Origin: Clostridiales bacterium UBA7273
Lineage (GTDB): Bacteria > Bacillota > Clostridia > Oscillospirales > Oscillospiraceae
Assembly: GCA_002472405.1 (NCBI GenBank)
Contig: DKRV01000026.1
Span: 1 to 20,666 of the forward strand
Direction of reading: 5' to 3'
Length of the DNA stretch: 20,666 bases
Positions 6,806-14,090 of this stretch are shown here, one piece after another. The notes beneath the pieces are model-generated. The model worked only from the letters and a program-made list of their open reading frames with translations, was not told the origin of the DNA and made no database searches. The position numbers and the translations under genes were made by a program. Numbering within the stretch: the first letter of the stretch is position 1; each line of letters begins with the position of its first letter.

Positions 6806-8376
6806 TACTGGTGAGAAATCTGCGCCTCGATATCGGGCAGAGCAGCGATCGGCTGAAAGTCAAGGCCGCGCGCGAGCTGAAGCTTCCGACTTGGGCGATA
6901 AAAGATGTTAAGATAACAAAGCGCTCGCTTGATGCGCGCAGAAAAAATGATATACACTGGCTGTATTCCGCCGCCGTTACGGTCGATAACGAAGAAAAGC
7001 TGCTGGCAAAATGCAAAAGCAAAAACGTCGCCGCGTATGAAGAGCAGGAGTACACCGTGCCGCAGGCAAGTGCCGAAACTCGTCCCGTCGTTGCCGGCTT
7101 CGGACCGGGCGGAATGTTCGCAGCGCTTGTTCTGAGCATGGCAGGGCTAAAGCCTGTTGTGCTCGAGCGCGGCGCCGATGCCGAAACGCGCAGAAAAAAG
7201 GTCGAAGCCTTCCGCGCAGGCGGTGAGCTTGACACCGAGTGCAACGTCCAGTTCGGAGAGGGCGGAGCCGGAACGTTTTCCGACGGCAAACTCGGCACCG
7301 GCATACGCGATATGCGCATCCGCTGGATACTGCGCACGTTTTACGAGCACGGCGCGCCCGAGAGCATACTCTATGACGCAAAGCCGCATATCGGAACGGA
7401 TATACTTATTAATGTAGTGCAGAGCATACGAAAAGCCGTCATCGCTCACGGCGGCGAGGTGCGCTTTAACTCAAAGCTCACGGGGCTTGTTACGGAAAAT
7501 AACACGCTGCGCGCAGTTCGGGTGGCGGACGAAACGGACGAGTACGAGCTGCCCTGCGAAAGACTTATCCTCGCCGTAGGCCACTCGGCGCGCGATACGT
7601 TCGAGATGCTCGAAAAAGTGGGAGTTCCTATGGAGGCAAAGCCGTTTTCGATGGGAGCGCGCATAGAGCATAAGCAAAAAATGATAAATATTTCGCAGTA
7701 CGGCGAGGATAATGAGTCTCTGCCGGCAGCCGACTATTCGCTTAATGTGCATCTTCCTGACGGAACAAGTGCGTATACCTTCTGTATGTGCCCCGGAGGC
7801 GAGGTTATTGCTGCGGCATCCGAGACCGGCGGCGTGTGCACAAACGGCATGAGCAACTCTTGCCGCGACGGCGAGAACGCAAACAGCGCGCTGCTTGTGA
7901 CACTTTCTCCCGAGGATTTTCCGTACGAAGGGCCGCTCGGCGGTATGTACTGGCAGCGCGATATCGAGCGTGCGGCGTTCGCTGCCTCCGGCAGCTATCG
8001 CGCCCCGGCGCAGAAAGTCGGCGATTTTATCGCACACAGGAAAAGCGAAGGGGAGGGCGGCGTACTGCCGAGCTACCGCCCCGGCGTTTTCTGGTGTGAT
8101 CTTCACGATGTCCTGCCGGAGCGGATAAGCTCGGTGCTCGAAAACGCTCTGCCCGAGCTTGGACGGAAGCTCAATGGCTTTGACGCGCCGGACGCTGTGC
8201 TCACGGCACCGGAAACGCGCTCGTCATCGCCCGTGCGCATACTGCGCGATGAGCGCCGCCAATCGCAGATACGCGGCCTTTACCCCTGCGGAGAAGGCGC
8301 AGGCTATGCCGGAGGCATAACCTCTGCCGCCGTTGACGGCATGAAATGCGCCGAATCGGTCATTCAGTCGCTGTGA
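6802..8376 (+). CDS. Uncharacterised FAD-dependent dehydrogenase (COG2509 type)
   Basis: A 524-residue NAD(P)/FAD-dependent oxidoreductase of the COG2509 type. Residues 1 to about 90 form an N-terminal domain (LVRNLRLDIGQ, then a basic stretch and VTVDNEEKLL) that precedes the FAD-binding GFGPGGMFAAL near residue 97. Further family features are ECNVQFGEGGAGTFSDGKL, GHSARDTFEML, and a C-terminal YPCGEGAGYAGGITSAAVDG that closes the FAD site. Substrate and partner are unknown for the family. The ATG at 6802 overlaps the upstream TGA (6803-6805) and has GGGAGG at 6788-6793, eight bases before it. A longer version from 6760 would overlap the previous gene more. It is the last gene of the operon. 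Confidence 0.87.
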   Translation: MILVRNLRLDIGQSSDRLKVKAARELKLPTWAIKDVKITKRSLDARRKNDIHWLYSAAVTVDNEEKLLAKCKSKNVAAYEEQEYTVPQASAETRPVVAGFGPGGMFAALVLSMAGLKPVVLERGADAETRRKKVEAFRAGGELDTECNVQFGEGGAGTFSDGKLGTGIRDMRIRWILRTFYEHGAPESILYDAKPHIGTDILINVVQSIRKAVIAHGGEVRFNSKLTGLVTENNTLRAVRVADETDEYELPCERLILAVGHSARDTFEMLEKVGVPMEAKPFSMGARIEHKQKMINISQYGEDNESLPAADYSLNVHLPDGTSAYTFCMCPGGEVIAAASETGGVCTNGMSNSCRDGENANSALLVTLSPEDFPYEGPLGGMYWQRDIERAAFAASGSYRAPAQKVGDFIAHRKSEGEGGVLPSYRPGVFWCDLHDVLPERISSVLENALPELGRKLNGFDAPDAVLTAPETRSSSPVRILRDERRQSQIRGLYPCGEGAGYAGGITSAAVDGMKCAESVIQSL

Positions 8377-8392
8377 AAATTTAAAAATCAAA

Positions 8393-8431
8393 TGCTGAAA
8401 CGGACTTTTTTATCCGTTTCGGCATTTTTTT
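8393..8431 (+). terminator. Terminator of the moaC operon
   Basis: TGCTGAAACGGA (8393-8404) pairs with TCCGTTTCGGCA (8413-8424), 12 bp with one T-G wobble and an 8-base loop, followed by seven T. Confidence 0.9.
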
Positions 8432-8482
8432 GGCCTGTGCCACAACATTGGTAACATAACTTGTGTTAACATAAGTACATAA

Positions 8483-8498
8483 GCACAAAATCTTGTGT
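8483..8498. promoter_or_regulatory. NrdR-box-like site 1
   Basis: GCACAAAATCTTGTGT fits the NrdR operator pattern (roughly acaCwAtATaTwGtgt) at most positions. NrdR is the zinc/ATP-cone repressor of ribonucleotide reductase genes. Position before an nrd operon supports the call. Confidence 0.55.
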
Positions 8499-8648
8499 TG
8501 CAGCAAAACTTGCAATTACATTTTGATTATGAGATCAAACTGCGCGAAAAACGGCGCTAAGCATTGTATAATCAGCGTTTTCGACGTGGTGAAAAAGTTT
8601 CAAAGCCATAAAATACCGCGAAAAAATAACTCTCTGTAAACAAGTACA

Positions 8649-8664
8649 CCACAATATTTTGTGG
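8649..8664. promoter_or_regulatory. NrdR-box-like site 2
   Basis: CCACAATATTTTGTGG is the closest match to the NrdR box pattern here and includes perfect CCACAA/TTGTGG arms around TATT. It starts 42 bases, about four helical turns, before site 3. Confidence 0.65.
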
Positions 8665-8690
8665 CGTATCGGGTTACAAAGCGGTAAAAA

Positions 8691-8706
8691 TAACTACATT
8701 TTGTGT
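8691..8706. promoter_or_regulatory. NrdR-box-like site 3
   Basis: TAACTACATTTTGTGT matches the box well in its right half and lies just upstream of the -35 element at 8714, a position suited to repression together with site 2. Confidence 0.55.
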
Positions 8707-8713
8707 TTTTCTA

Positions 8714-8742
8714 TTGACATGGCAACTCGCTTATGCTATTGT
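8714..8742 (+). promoter_or_regulatory. Promoter of the nrdG-nrdD-trxB operon
   Basis: TTGACA (8714-8719) and TATTGT (8737-8742) are spaced by 17 bases. TATGCT at 8732-8737 is an alternative -10 with a short spacer. Confidence 0.7.
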
Positions 8743-8769
8743 TTAGAACGTTGAATTAAGGAGACAGAC

Positions 8770-9468
8770 ATGAAGGTTACAGGTATTCAGAAATTAACGC
8801 TTCTTGACTATCCCGGAGTGGTCGCGTGCACTGTGTTCACAGCAGGCTGCAATTTCAGATGTCCGTTTTGCCACAACGCCATGCTCGTTCTCCCCGAGCA
8901 GATAGACGACGAGTGCCTCACGGATGACGAGGTGTTCGGCTTTCTGAAAAAGCGCAGGGGAGTGCTCGACGGTGTTGCCGTTACGGGCGGCGAGCCGCTG
9001 CTGCATGCGGATATGCCTGAGTTTTTGGCGCGCGTGAAGGAGCTGGGCTATAAGATAAAGCTCGACACCAACGGCTCAAACCCGGAGCTTCTTTCCGAGA
9101 TAATCAAAAATAAGCTCGTTGACCGCGTTGCCATGGATATTAAAAACGAGCCGGAGGAGTATGCTCGGACGATAGGACTTGAGTCGTTTGACATTGCCCC
9201 TGTCGAAAGATCGAAGGAAATGCTCCTGAGCGGTGAAACGGATTATGAATTTCGCACGACGGTCGTAAAGGGGATCCACACGAAGGAAAGCCTCATAGGC
9301 GCAGCTAAGTGGATAGAAGGCGCAAAGGAATATTATTTGCAGCAGTTTAAAGACTCCGGCAATCTCATCCTGCCGGACGGACTTGCAGCATACGACGAAA
9401 AGCAGATGCACGCACTGGCCGATGCCGTTCGGGACTATGTTCCGACGGTCGAAGTAAGAGGCGTTTGA
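8770..9468 (+). CDS. nrdG: Anaerobic ribonucleotide reductase activating protein, radical SAM (NrdG2 type)
   Basis: A 232-residue radical SAM enzyme that should use S-adenosylmethionine and a [4Fe-4S] cluster to create the glycyl radical on NrdD. The cluster cysteines form CNFRCPFC (residues 27-34, CX3CX2C). VTGGEPLL is the SAM-binding glycine-rich motif, and the opening KLTLLDYPG is typical of this subgroup (TIGR02495). An AAGGAG site lies just before the ATG at 8770. The gene is the first in the operon, 20 bases ahead of nrdD, so activase and substrate protein are made together. In E. coli the order is reversed (nrdD then nrdG). Confidence 0.9.
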   Translation: MKVTGIQKLTLLDYPGVVACTVFTAGCNFRCPFCHNAMLVLPEQIDDECLTDDEVFGFLKKRRGVLDGVAVTGGEPLLHADMPEFLARVKELGYKIKLDTNGSNPELLSEIIKNKLVDRVAMDIKNEPEEYARTIGLESFDIAPVERSKEMLLSGETDYEFRTTVVKGIHTKESLIGAAKWIEGAKEYYLQQFKDSGNLILPDGLAAYDEKQMHALADAVRDYVPTVEVRGV

Positions 9469-9488
9469 GAGAAATATGGAGGAAACAA

Positions 9489-11870
9489 ATGTACAAGATT
9501 ATTAAGAGAGACGGAAAAATCGTAGATTTTGACATCACCAAGATCGCAAACGCCATTAAAAAGGCGTTTGAGGCCACCGACACCGAGTACACCGATGATA
9601 TCATCGATTTCATCGCGCTCAAGGTCTCGGCCGACTTCCTGCCGAAGATAAAAGACGGCTATGTTGCGGTCGAGGATATTCAGGACAGCGTCGAGGCGGT
9701 CCTGTCGCGCGGCGGCTATGAGGGTGTTGCAAAGGCATATATACTTTATCGTAAGCAGCGCGAGAAACTGCGCAATATGAAAAACACCTACCTTGACTAT
9801 AAAGAGACCGTCAACAGCTATGTAAACGTTCTCGACTGGCGCGTCAAGGAAAACTCTACCGTCACTTATTCGGTCGGCGGCCTTATCCTTTCTAACTCCG
9901 GAGCTATCACCGCAAACTACTGGCTCAGCGAGATTTACGACGAGGAGATCGGCAATGCCCACCGCAACTGCGACCTGCACCTGCACGATCTGAGCATGCT
10001 CACCGGCTACTGTGCCGGCTGGAGCCTCAAGCAGCTGATCCAGCAGGGCCTCGGCATTCCGGGCAAGATAAATTCCTCCCCGGCAAGCCACCTGAGCACG
10101 CTGTGCAATCAGATGGTAAACTTCCTCGGCATCATGCAGAACGAGTGGGCCGGTGCTCAGGCGTTTTCGAGCTTCGATACCTACCTTGCGCCGTTTGTCA
10201 AGATAGACCACCTCACCTACAAAGAGGTCAAGCAGTGCATCCAGTCGTTCATCTTCGGCGTAAACACGCCGTCGCGCTGGGGCACCCAGGCTCCGTTTTC
10301 AAACATCACCCTTGACTGGACGGTTCCTGCCGACCTCAAGGATATGCCTGCCATCGTCGGCGGCAAGGAGCAGGACTTCACCTACGGCGACTGCGTTGAA
10401 GAAATGGCCATGGTCAACAAGGCCTTTATCGACATCATGATCGAGGGCGATGCAAACGGCCGCGGCTTCCAGTACCCGATCCCGACTTACTCGATCACCA
10501 AGGACTTCGACTGGTCTCCCACCGAGAACAACAAGCTCCTGTTTGAAATGACTGCAAAGTACGGCACTCCGTACTTCTCAAACTACATAAACTCCGATAT
10601 GGAGCCTTCGGACGTCCGCAGCATGTGCTGCCGTCTGCGCCTTGACCTGCGCGAGCTTCGCAAGAAGTCCGGCGGCTACTTCGGCTCCGGCGAGAGCACC
10701 GGCTCTATCGGTGTTGTTACCATCAACATGCCGCGCATTGCGTATCTGGCGACCGACGAGGCCGACTTCTTCAAGCGCCTTGATAAGATGATGGACATAG
10801 CCGCGCGCTCTTTGAAGGTAAAGCGCAATGTTATAACAAAGCTCCTCAACGAGGGACTTTACCCCTACACCAAGTATTACCTCGGAAATTTCGATAACCA
10901 CTTCTCCACAATCGGCCTTGTCGGCATGAACGAAGCAGGACTCAACGCAAACTGGATCCGCGCCGATATGACCACCGAAAAGTGCCAGGATTTCACCAAG
11001 AAGGTACTCAACCACATGCGCGAGCGCCTTTCGGATTATCAGGAGCAGTACGGCGATCTGTACAACCTCGAAGCCACTCCGGCAGAGAGCACCTCTTACC
11101 GCCTTGCAAAGCACGATGTCGAGCAGTATCCCGATATCATCACCGCCTCCCAGGGCGACACTCCGTATTACACAAACTCCAGCCATCTGCCTGTAAGCTA
11201 CACCGACGATATCTTCTCCGCTCTGGATATTCAGGACGAGCTTCAGACGCTGTACACCTCGGGCACCGTATTCCACGCCTTCCTCGGCGAGAAGCTGCCC
11301 GACTGGGAAGCGGCCGCAAATCTTGTCCGCAAGATCGCGGAAAACTACAAGCTGCCGTACTACACCATAAGCCCGACCTACTCCGTCTGCAAGAATCACG
11401 GCTACCTCACCGGCGAACAGTTCACCTGCCCCGAGTGCGGCGAAAGTGCCGAGGTATACAGCCGCATCACCGGCTACTACCGTCCCGTGCAGAACTGGAA
11501 TGCAGGCAAAACTCAGGAGTATAAGGAGCGCAAGGAGTATAACATCGGCACCTCCGTCCTCAAGCACAAAGGTCCCCTGCATCCCGAGGCAAAGCCCGAG
11601 CAGGAGCCTGCCGTTGAGGAGGAGATCTGCGAAAACTCCACCGGCAAGCGCAAAATCCTCTTCACGCGTGAAAACTGCCCCAACTGCCGCATAGTGTACA
11701 GCTATCTGGACAAGGCAGGCTTTGAATGTGAGAAGATCATGGCAGAAGAAAATGTTGACCTTGCACTGTCTTACGGCGTAAAGCAGGCTCCGACGCTTGT
11801 CATCGTTGACGGCGAGCATGTCGAGAAGTTTGCCGGCGCCGGCGCGATAAAGAACTATCTTTTCAAGTAA
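9489..11870 (+). CDS. nrdD: Class III anaerobic ribonucleoside-triphosphate reductase with fused C-terminal redoxin domain
   Basis: A 793-residue catalytic subunit reducing ribonucleoside triphosphates to dNTPs without oxygen. Residues 1 to about 90 (IIKRDGKIVDFDITKI) are an ATP cone for allosteric control. Cys380-Cys381 in SMCCRLRL should include the catalytic thiyl cysteine. A zinc site is suggested by Cys634, Cys647 and Cys650, with His637 nearby. RITGYYRPVQNWN (from 659) carries the radical glycine, about Gly662. The unusual part is an acidic, proline-rich linker (about 690-719) followed by a 74-residue thioredoxin/glutaredoxin-like domain with CPNC at 730-733 and QAPTLVIVDG, where proline follows the expected pattern. 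Most NrdD proteins end soon after the glycyl radical loop. trxB lies next, so the tail is probably the reductant for the active site. ATG 9489 is set by GGAGG at 9478-9482. Confidence 0.93.
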   Translation: MYKIIKRDGKIVDFDITKIANAIKKAFEATDTEYTDDIIDFIALKVSADFLPKIKDGYVAVEDIQDSVEAVLSRGGYEGVAKAYILYRKQREKLRNMKNTYLDYKETVNSYVNVLDWRVKENSTVTYSVGGLILSNSGAITANYWLSEIYDEEIGNAHRNCDLHLHDLSMLTGYCAGWSLKQLIQQGLGIPGKINSSPASHLSTLCNQMVNFLGIMQNEWAGAQAFSSFDTYLAPFVKIDHLTYKEVKQCIQSFIFGVNTPSRWGTQAPFSNITLDWTVPADLKDMPAIVGGKEQDFTYGDCVEEMAMVNKAFIDIMIEGDANGRGFQYPIPTYSITKDFDWSPTENNKLLFEMTAKYGTPYFSNYINSDMEPSDVRSMCCRLRLDLRELRKKSGGYFGSGESTGSIGVVTINMPRIAYLATDEADFFKRLDKMMDIAARSLKVKRNVITKLLNEGLYPYTKYYLGNFDNHFSTIGLVGMNEAGLNANWIRADMTTEKCQDFTKKVLNHMRERLSDYQEQYGDLYNLEATPAESTSYRLAKHDVEQYPDIITASQGDTPYYTNSSHLPVSYTDDIFSALDIQDELQTLYTSGTVFHAFLGEKLPDWEAAANLVRKIAENYKLPYYTISPTYSVCKNHGYLTGEQFTCPECGESAEVYSRITGYYRPVQNWNAGKTQEYKERKEYNIGTSVLKHKGPLHPEAKPEQEPAVEEEICENSTGKRKILFTRENCPNCRIVYSYLDKAGFECEKIMAEENVDLALSYGVKQAPTLVIVDGEHVEKFAGAGAIKNYLFK

Positions 11871-11884
11871 ACGAAGGCAAAATA

Positions 11885-12799
11885 ATGCATGATATTATAG
11901 TCATCGGCGGAGGGCCGGCAGGATTAACTGCCGCCCTCTACGCCTTGAGAGCGGGAAAAAGCGTTCTCGTAATAGAAAAAAGCACCTTCGGCGGTCAGAT
12001 CACATGGTCGCCCAAGGTCGAAAATTTTCCCGGTATACCGTCCGTATCGGGTGCCGAGCTTGGTGATAAGTTCACCGCGCAGGCGCTCGATCAGGGCGCT
12101 GAGCTTGAGCTTGACGAAGTTACCTCGGTCGAGCTTGACGGGGATATAAAGCGCGTTAAGACCGATTTTGGCGGCACTTTTGAGGCAAAAGCGCTTATCA
12201 TTGCCTCCGGCGCAAGACCGCGCACCCTTGGCATTCCCGGCGAGGAAGAGCTTATGGGAGCCGGCGTCTGCTTCTGTGCCGTGTGCGACGGTGCGTTTTA
12301 CAAGGGCAGGGAGGTCGCCGTCAACGGCGGCGGAAACTCTGCATTGCAGGATGCGCTGCTTTTGAGCGATACCTGCTCCAAGGTATATCTTATCCACCGC
12401 AGAGATACCTTCCGCGGCGAGGCAAAGCTCGTGGAAGCGCTCAAAGCGCGCAATAATGTCGAGTTTGTGCTCGGCAGCAGCATAACCGCGCTGCTCGGTC
12501 AGGATGAGCTGTGCGGCATACGCGTAGCCGATGCCGATGGCAACGAGCGCGAGATCGCCGTTGACGGACTGTTTGTCGCAATTGGCCACGCGCCCGATAA
12601 CGGCATATTCTCGCAGCTTATGGACCTTGATGACGGCGGCTATGCCGATTCCGACGAGAGCTGCTGCACCAAAACGCCGGGTGTGTTCGTTGCCGGCGAC
12701 TGCCGCAAAAAGACCGTCCGCCAGCTCACAACGGCGGCAGCCGACGGCTCTGCCGCGGCGCTTGCCGCGTGCCGGTATATCGACGCGCTTGAAAATTGA
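11885..12799 (+). CDS. trxB: Thioredoxin reductase
   Basis: A 304-residue NADPH-dependent flavoprotein of standard length. FAD binding is at GGGPAG (8-13), the redox-active pair is CAVC at 131-134, and GGGNSA marks the NADPH domain. The second FAD motif, VFVAGDCR, lies near the C-terminus. It follows nrdD by 14 bases with GAAGG at 11874-11878, so it is very probably in the nrd operon. The likely partner is the CPNC domain fused to NrdD, although it may also serve free thioredoxins. Use of NADPH is inferred from the family. Confidence 0.93.
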   Translation: MHDIIVIGGGPAGLTAALYALRAGKSVLVIEKSTFGGQITWSPKVENFPGIPSVSGAELGDKFTAQALDQGAELELDEVTSVELDGDIKRVKTDFGGTFEAKALIIASGARPRTLGIPGEEELMGAGVCFCAVCDGAFYKGREVAVNGGGNSALQDALLLSDTCSKVYLIHRRDTFRGEAKLVEALKARNNVEFVLGSSITALLGQDELCGIRVADADGNEREIAVDGLFVAIGHAPDNGIFSQLMDLDDGGYADSDESCCTKTPGVFVAGDCRKKTVRQLTTAAADGSAAALAACRYIDALEN

Positions 12800-12814
12800 A
12801 AACGATATGATGTT

Positions 12815-12900
12815 TTATAGGGTTCCGGCATTAACTGCGACTGGACCGAGATAAAACGGCGCTTTCGGCGCTGCACGGAGGGATAAAAGCCCGGGAGAAG
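12815..12900 (+). ncRNA. Guanidine-I riboswitch (ykkC-yxkD leader)
   Basis: The conserved ykkC landmarks appear in order: TAGGGTTCCGG (12818-12828), ACTGGACCGAGA (12840-12851), an ACGG before a GGCGC-containing hairpin, a second ACGG with GAGGGA, and AAAAGCCCGGGAGA (12886-12899). This class binds guanidinium and turns on export or degradation genes. It lies directly before an SMR exporter pair, the classic target. The 3' strand of the aptamer overlaps the left arm of the terminator at 12891-12926, so guanidinium binding should block termination. Only 16 bases separate it from trxB. TATGAT at 12806-12811 may be a -10 box, but no good -35 is seen, so read-through from the nrd operon is possible. 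Confidence 0.93.
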
Positions 12901-12932
12901 TATTGGCAGATCAATACCTCTCCCGGTTTTTT
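12891..12932 (+). terminator. Riboswitch-controlled terminator
   Basis: CCGGGAGAAGTATTG (12891-12905) pairs with CAATACCTCTCCCGG (12912-12926) with one mismatch and a 6-base loop, followed by six T. The left arm is also the 3' part of the guanidine aptamer, giving a simple on-switch. Confidence 0.92.
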
Positions 12933-12958
12933 GTTATTTAAAATCATAAGGAGGAACT

Positions 12959-13306
12959 ATGAAAGAAAAAAACACGGCATGGATACTGCTCGTTGTCTCC
13001 GGGCTTATGGAGATAGTTTGGGCGTATACGATGAAGCTCAGCCATGGATTTACGGTGCTCTGGCCGAGCGTGATAACCATTGCGATACTCATAGCGAGCT
13101 TTTTCCTGCTTGCCAAGGCGGTAAATACGCTTGGCATCGGGCTGAGCTATGCAGTGTTCACCGGCATCGGAGTCGTCGGAACTACGTTTATAAGCATATT
13201 CGTCCTCAAAGAAGGCGCAAGTCTGCTTAAAATGCTTTCGCTTGGCGTTCTCATCATCGGTATACTCGGGCTCAAGCTCTGCGATAAGGAGGGAGAGGCA
13301 AAATGA
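12959..13306 (+). CDS. SMR family transporter, guanidinium exporter subunit 1
   Basis: A 115-residue small multidrug resistance protein with four predicted membrane helices and the essential membrane glutamate at Glu18, in the motif GLMEIVWAYTMKLSHG typical of the SugE/Gdx branch. Gdx proteins exchange guanidinium for protons across the cytoplasmic membrane. AGGAGG at 12949-12954 sets the ATG. The stop overlaps the start of the second subunit (ATGA at 13303-13306), as in YkkC-YkkD type pairs that form heterodimers. The guanidine-I riboswitch upstream makes guanidinium the most likely substrate. Confidence 0.9.
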   Translation: MKEKNTAWILLVVSGLMEIVWAYTMKLSHGFTVLWPSVITIAILIASFFLLAKAVNTLGIGLSYAVFTGIGVVGTTFISIFVLKEGASLLKMLSLGVLIIGILGLKLCDKEGEAK

Positions 13307-13614
13307 TGTGGCTCGTTTTGATCTGCGCAAGCTTTTTTGAGCTGGCGTTTACGGTGTGCATGAAGCTCTCAAACGGCCTTAAAAACGTGAAATTTACCGT
13401 GCTGACGGCGATATGCTCCTGTGCGAGTATCGGATTGCTGTCTGTTGCGACAAAAACTCTGCCGCTCGGCGTATCCTATGCCGTGTGGACGGGATTGGGA
13501 GCGCTGTTCAATGTCCTCTTCGGCATAATAGTTTTTAAAGAGAGCAAAAGCCCTAAAAAACTCTTCTTCATGGCCATGGTCCTCCTCGGCGTCATCGGAC
13601 TCAGATTGGCATAA
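13303..13614 (+). CDS. SMR family transporter, guanidinium exporter subunit 2
   Basis: A 103-residue four-helix SMR protein with its glutamate at residue 13 (ASFFELAFTVCMKLSNG) and the SYAVWTGLGA segment in helix 3. It differs clearly from its partner, which fits an obligate heterodimer in which the two subunits sit in opposite orientations. GGAGG lies at 13288-13292. An ATG three bases further on (13306) is an equally possible start. A strong hairpin follows six bases after the gene. Confidence 0.9.
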   Translation: MMWLVLICASFFELAFTVCMKLSNGLKNVKFTVLTAICSCASIGLLSVATKTLPLGVSYAVWTGLGALFNVLFGIIVFKESKSPKKLFFMAMVLLGVIGLRLA

Positions 13615-13619
13615 AAACC

Positions 13620-13665
13620 GCCCCCACTTGTCTGAGAACCCATTCAGACAAGTGGGGGCTTCTTG
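13620..13665. terminator. 16-bp perfect hairpin, bidirectional terminator
   Basis: GCCCCCACTTGTCTGA (13620-13635) pairs perfectly with 13644-13659 around an 8-base loop. The plus-strand tail is only CTTCTT, while the minus-strand tail is GGTTTTTATG. It can therefore end the SMR operon and also the minus-strand unit at 13697-13856. Confidence 0.75.
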
Positions 13666-13696
13666 CTATAGAGGATATGTTAAAATGTTTGCTGCC

Positions 13697-13708
13697 TTAC
13701 TCTTTCAT
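13697..13708 (-). other. Perfect ribosome site followed by a three-codon frame (ATG AAA GAG TAA)
   Basis: On the minus strand, GGAGG (13717-13721) lies 8 bases before an ATG at 13708, but the frame stops after Met-Lys-Glu. A promoter (13828-13856) lies upstream and a terminator (13620-13659) downstream, so this looks like a roughly 200-base transcript with no real gene. It could be the stump of a deleted gene, a regulatory leader, or a small RNA. A 6-bp hairpin, CCACGG-CTCA-CCGTGG (13744-13759), lies in its leader. Confidence 0.3.
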
Positions 13709-13827
13709 TGATAATGCCTCCTTTTTTGTGTTTTTATATTTTGCCACGGCTCACCGTGGGTTAGTACACTGACAATACTTAGATATATGTTTAGACAAAT
13801 TGCGGTTGTTAATTTTGTCACGATTTC

Positions 13828-13856
13828 ATTATACCTGATGATCTGTTTTGTGTGAA
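13828..13856 (-). promoter_or_regulatory. Minus-strand promoter in the SMR-LysR intergenic region
   Basis: TTCACA (13851-13856) and a perfect TATAAT (13828-13833) are spaced by 17 bases on the minus strand. It points toward 13708, away from the LysR gene, and drives no recognisable gene. Confidence 0.6.
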
Positions 13857-13918
13857 ATACTAAAATTGCATATAATTTATTCGTACAAAGAATAAATGGC
13901 GTTTGGCCGCATGATAAT

Positions 13919-13949
13919 AAAAAAGAGACCTTGCTGCCAACAAGGTCTC
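13919..13949 (-). terminator. Terminator of the LysR-type gene
   Basis: On the minus strand GAGACCTTG (13949-13941) pairs perfectly with CAAGGTCTC (13933-13925) around 7 bases and is followed by six T. It lies 34 bases beyond the TGA at 13983, the end expected if the LysR frame were intact. Confidence 0.88.
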
Positions 13950-13982
13950 CGTCAGGTTAGGGACAATATCACTGAGAATTTC

Positions 13983-14090
13983 TCATTTTTTGTATATCTT
14001 CTGAAAATAGTTTATCATGTTTTCTACACGCGCCGGAATATACTCGCCTTTTTTCGTTATGGCCACGATCTGCCATTTTGAAAACGGCTC
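13983..14090 (-). pseudogene. Detached C-terminal tail of the LysR-type regulator
   Basis: Read one frame over from the upstream gene, positions 14090 to 13983 encode EPFSKWQIVAITKKGEY and on to IYKK, then TGA. This is the normal ending of a LysR-type effector domain (xxPF..W.i.li.kk..y). Only two bases (14091-14092) separate the last good codon of the main frame from this segment, so one base appears to be missing. Restoring it gives a 295-residue protein, the usual family length. Confidence 0.85.

Larger units (their letters stand above)
8432..8769 (+). promoter_or_regulatory. Regulatory region of the anaerobic ribonucleotide reductase operon
   Basis: This 338-base AT-rich stretch has no convincing gene. 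It contains three NrdR-box-like sites, listed separately. A weaker half-matching site lies at 8451-8466, 32 bases before the first. A TTGACA/TATTGT promoter (8714-8742) ends it. Between 8500 and 8640 I see no further interpretable element. Confidence 0.65.
13660..13982. other. AT-rich intergenic stretch without a supported gene
   Basis: This roughly 320-base stretch holds only the minus-strand promoter, the Met-Lys-Glu frame and the LysR terminator, each listed separately. It is visibly richer in A and T than the flanking operons. I see no tRNA, conserved riboswitch or longer frame in it. Confidence 0.6.

Noticed and set aside
10578..11819. Minus-strand open frame of 413 codons inside nrdD
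   Set aside because: The nrdD protein on the plus strand has all expected motifs throughout; the antisense frame is a codon-bias shadow without a start signal.
13705..13821. 38-codon minus-strand frame starting with GTG at the predicted transcript start and overlapping the ATG at 13708
   Set aside because: The coincidence with a leaderless start is attractive, but there is no ribosome site, the frame is short and the peptide resembles nothing known to me. Chance is more likely.
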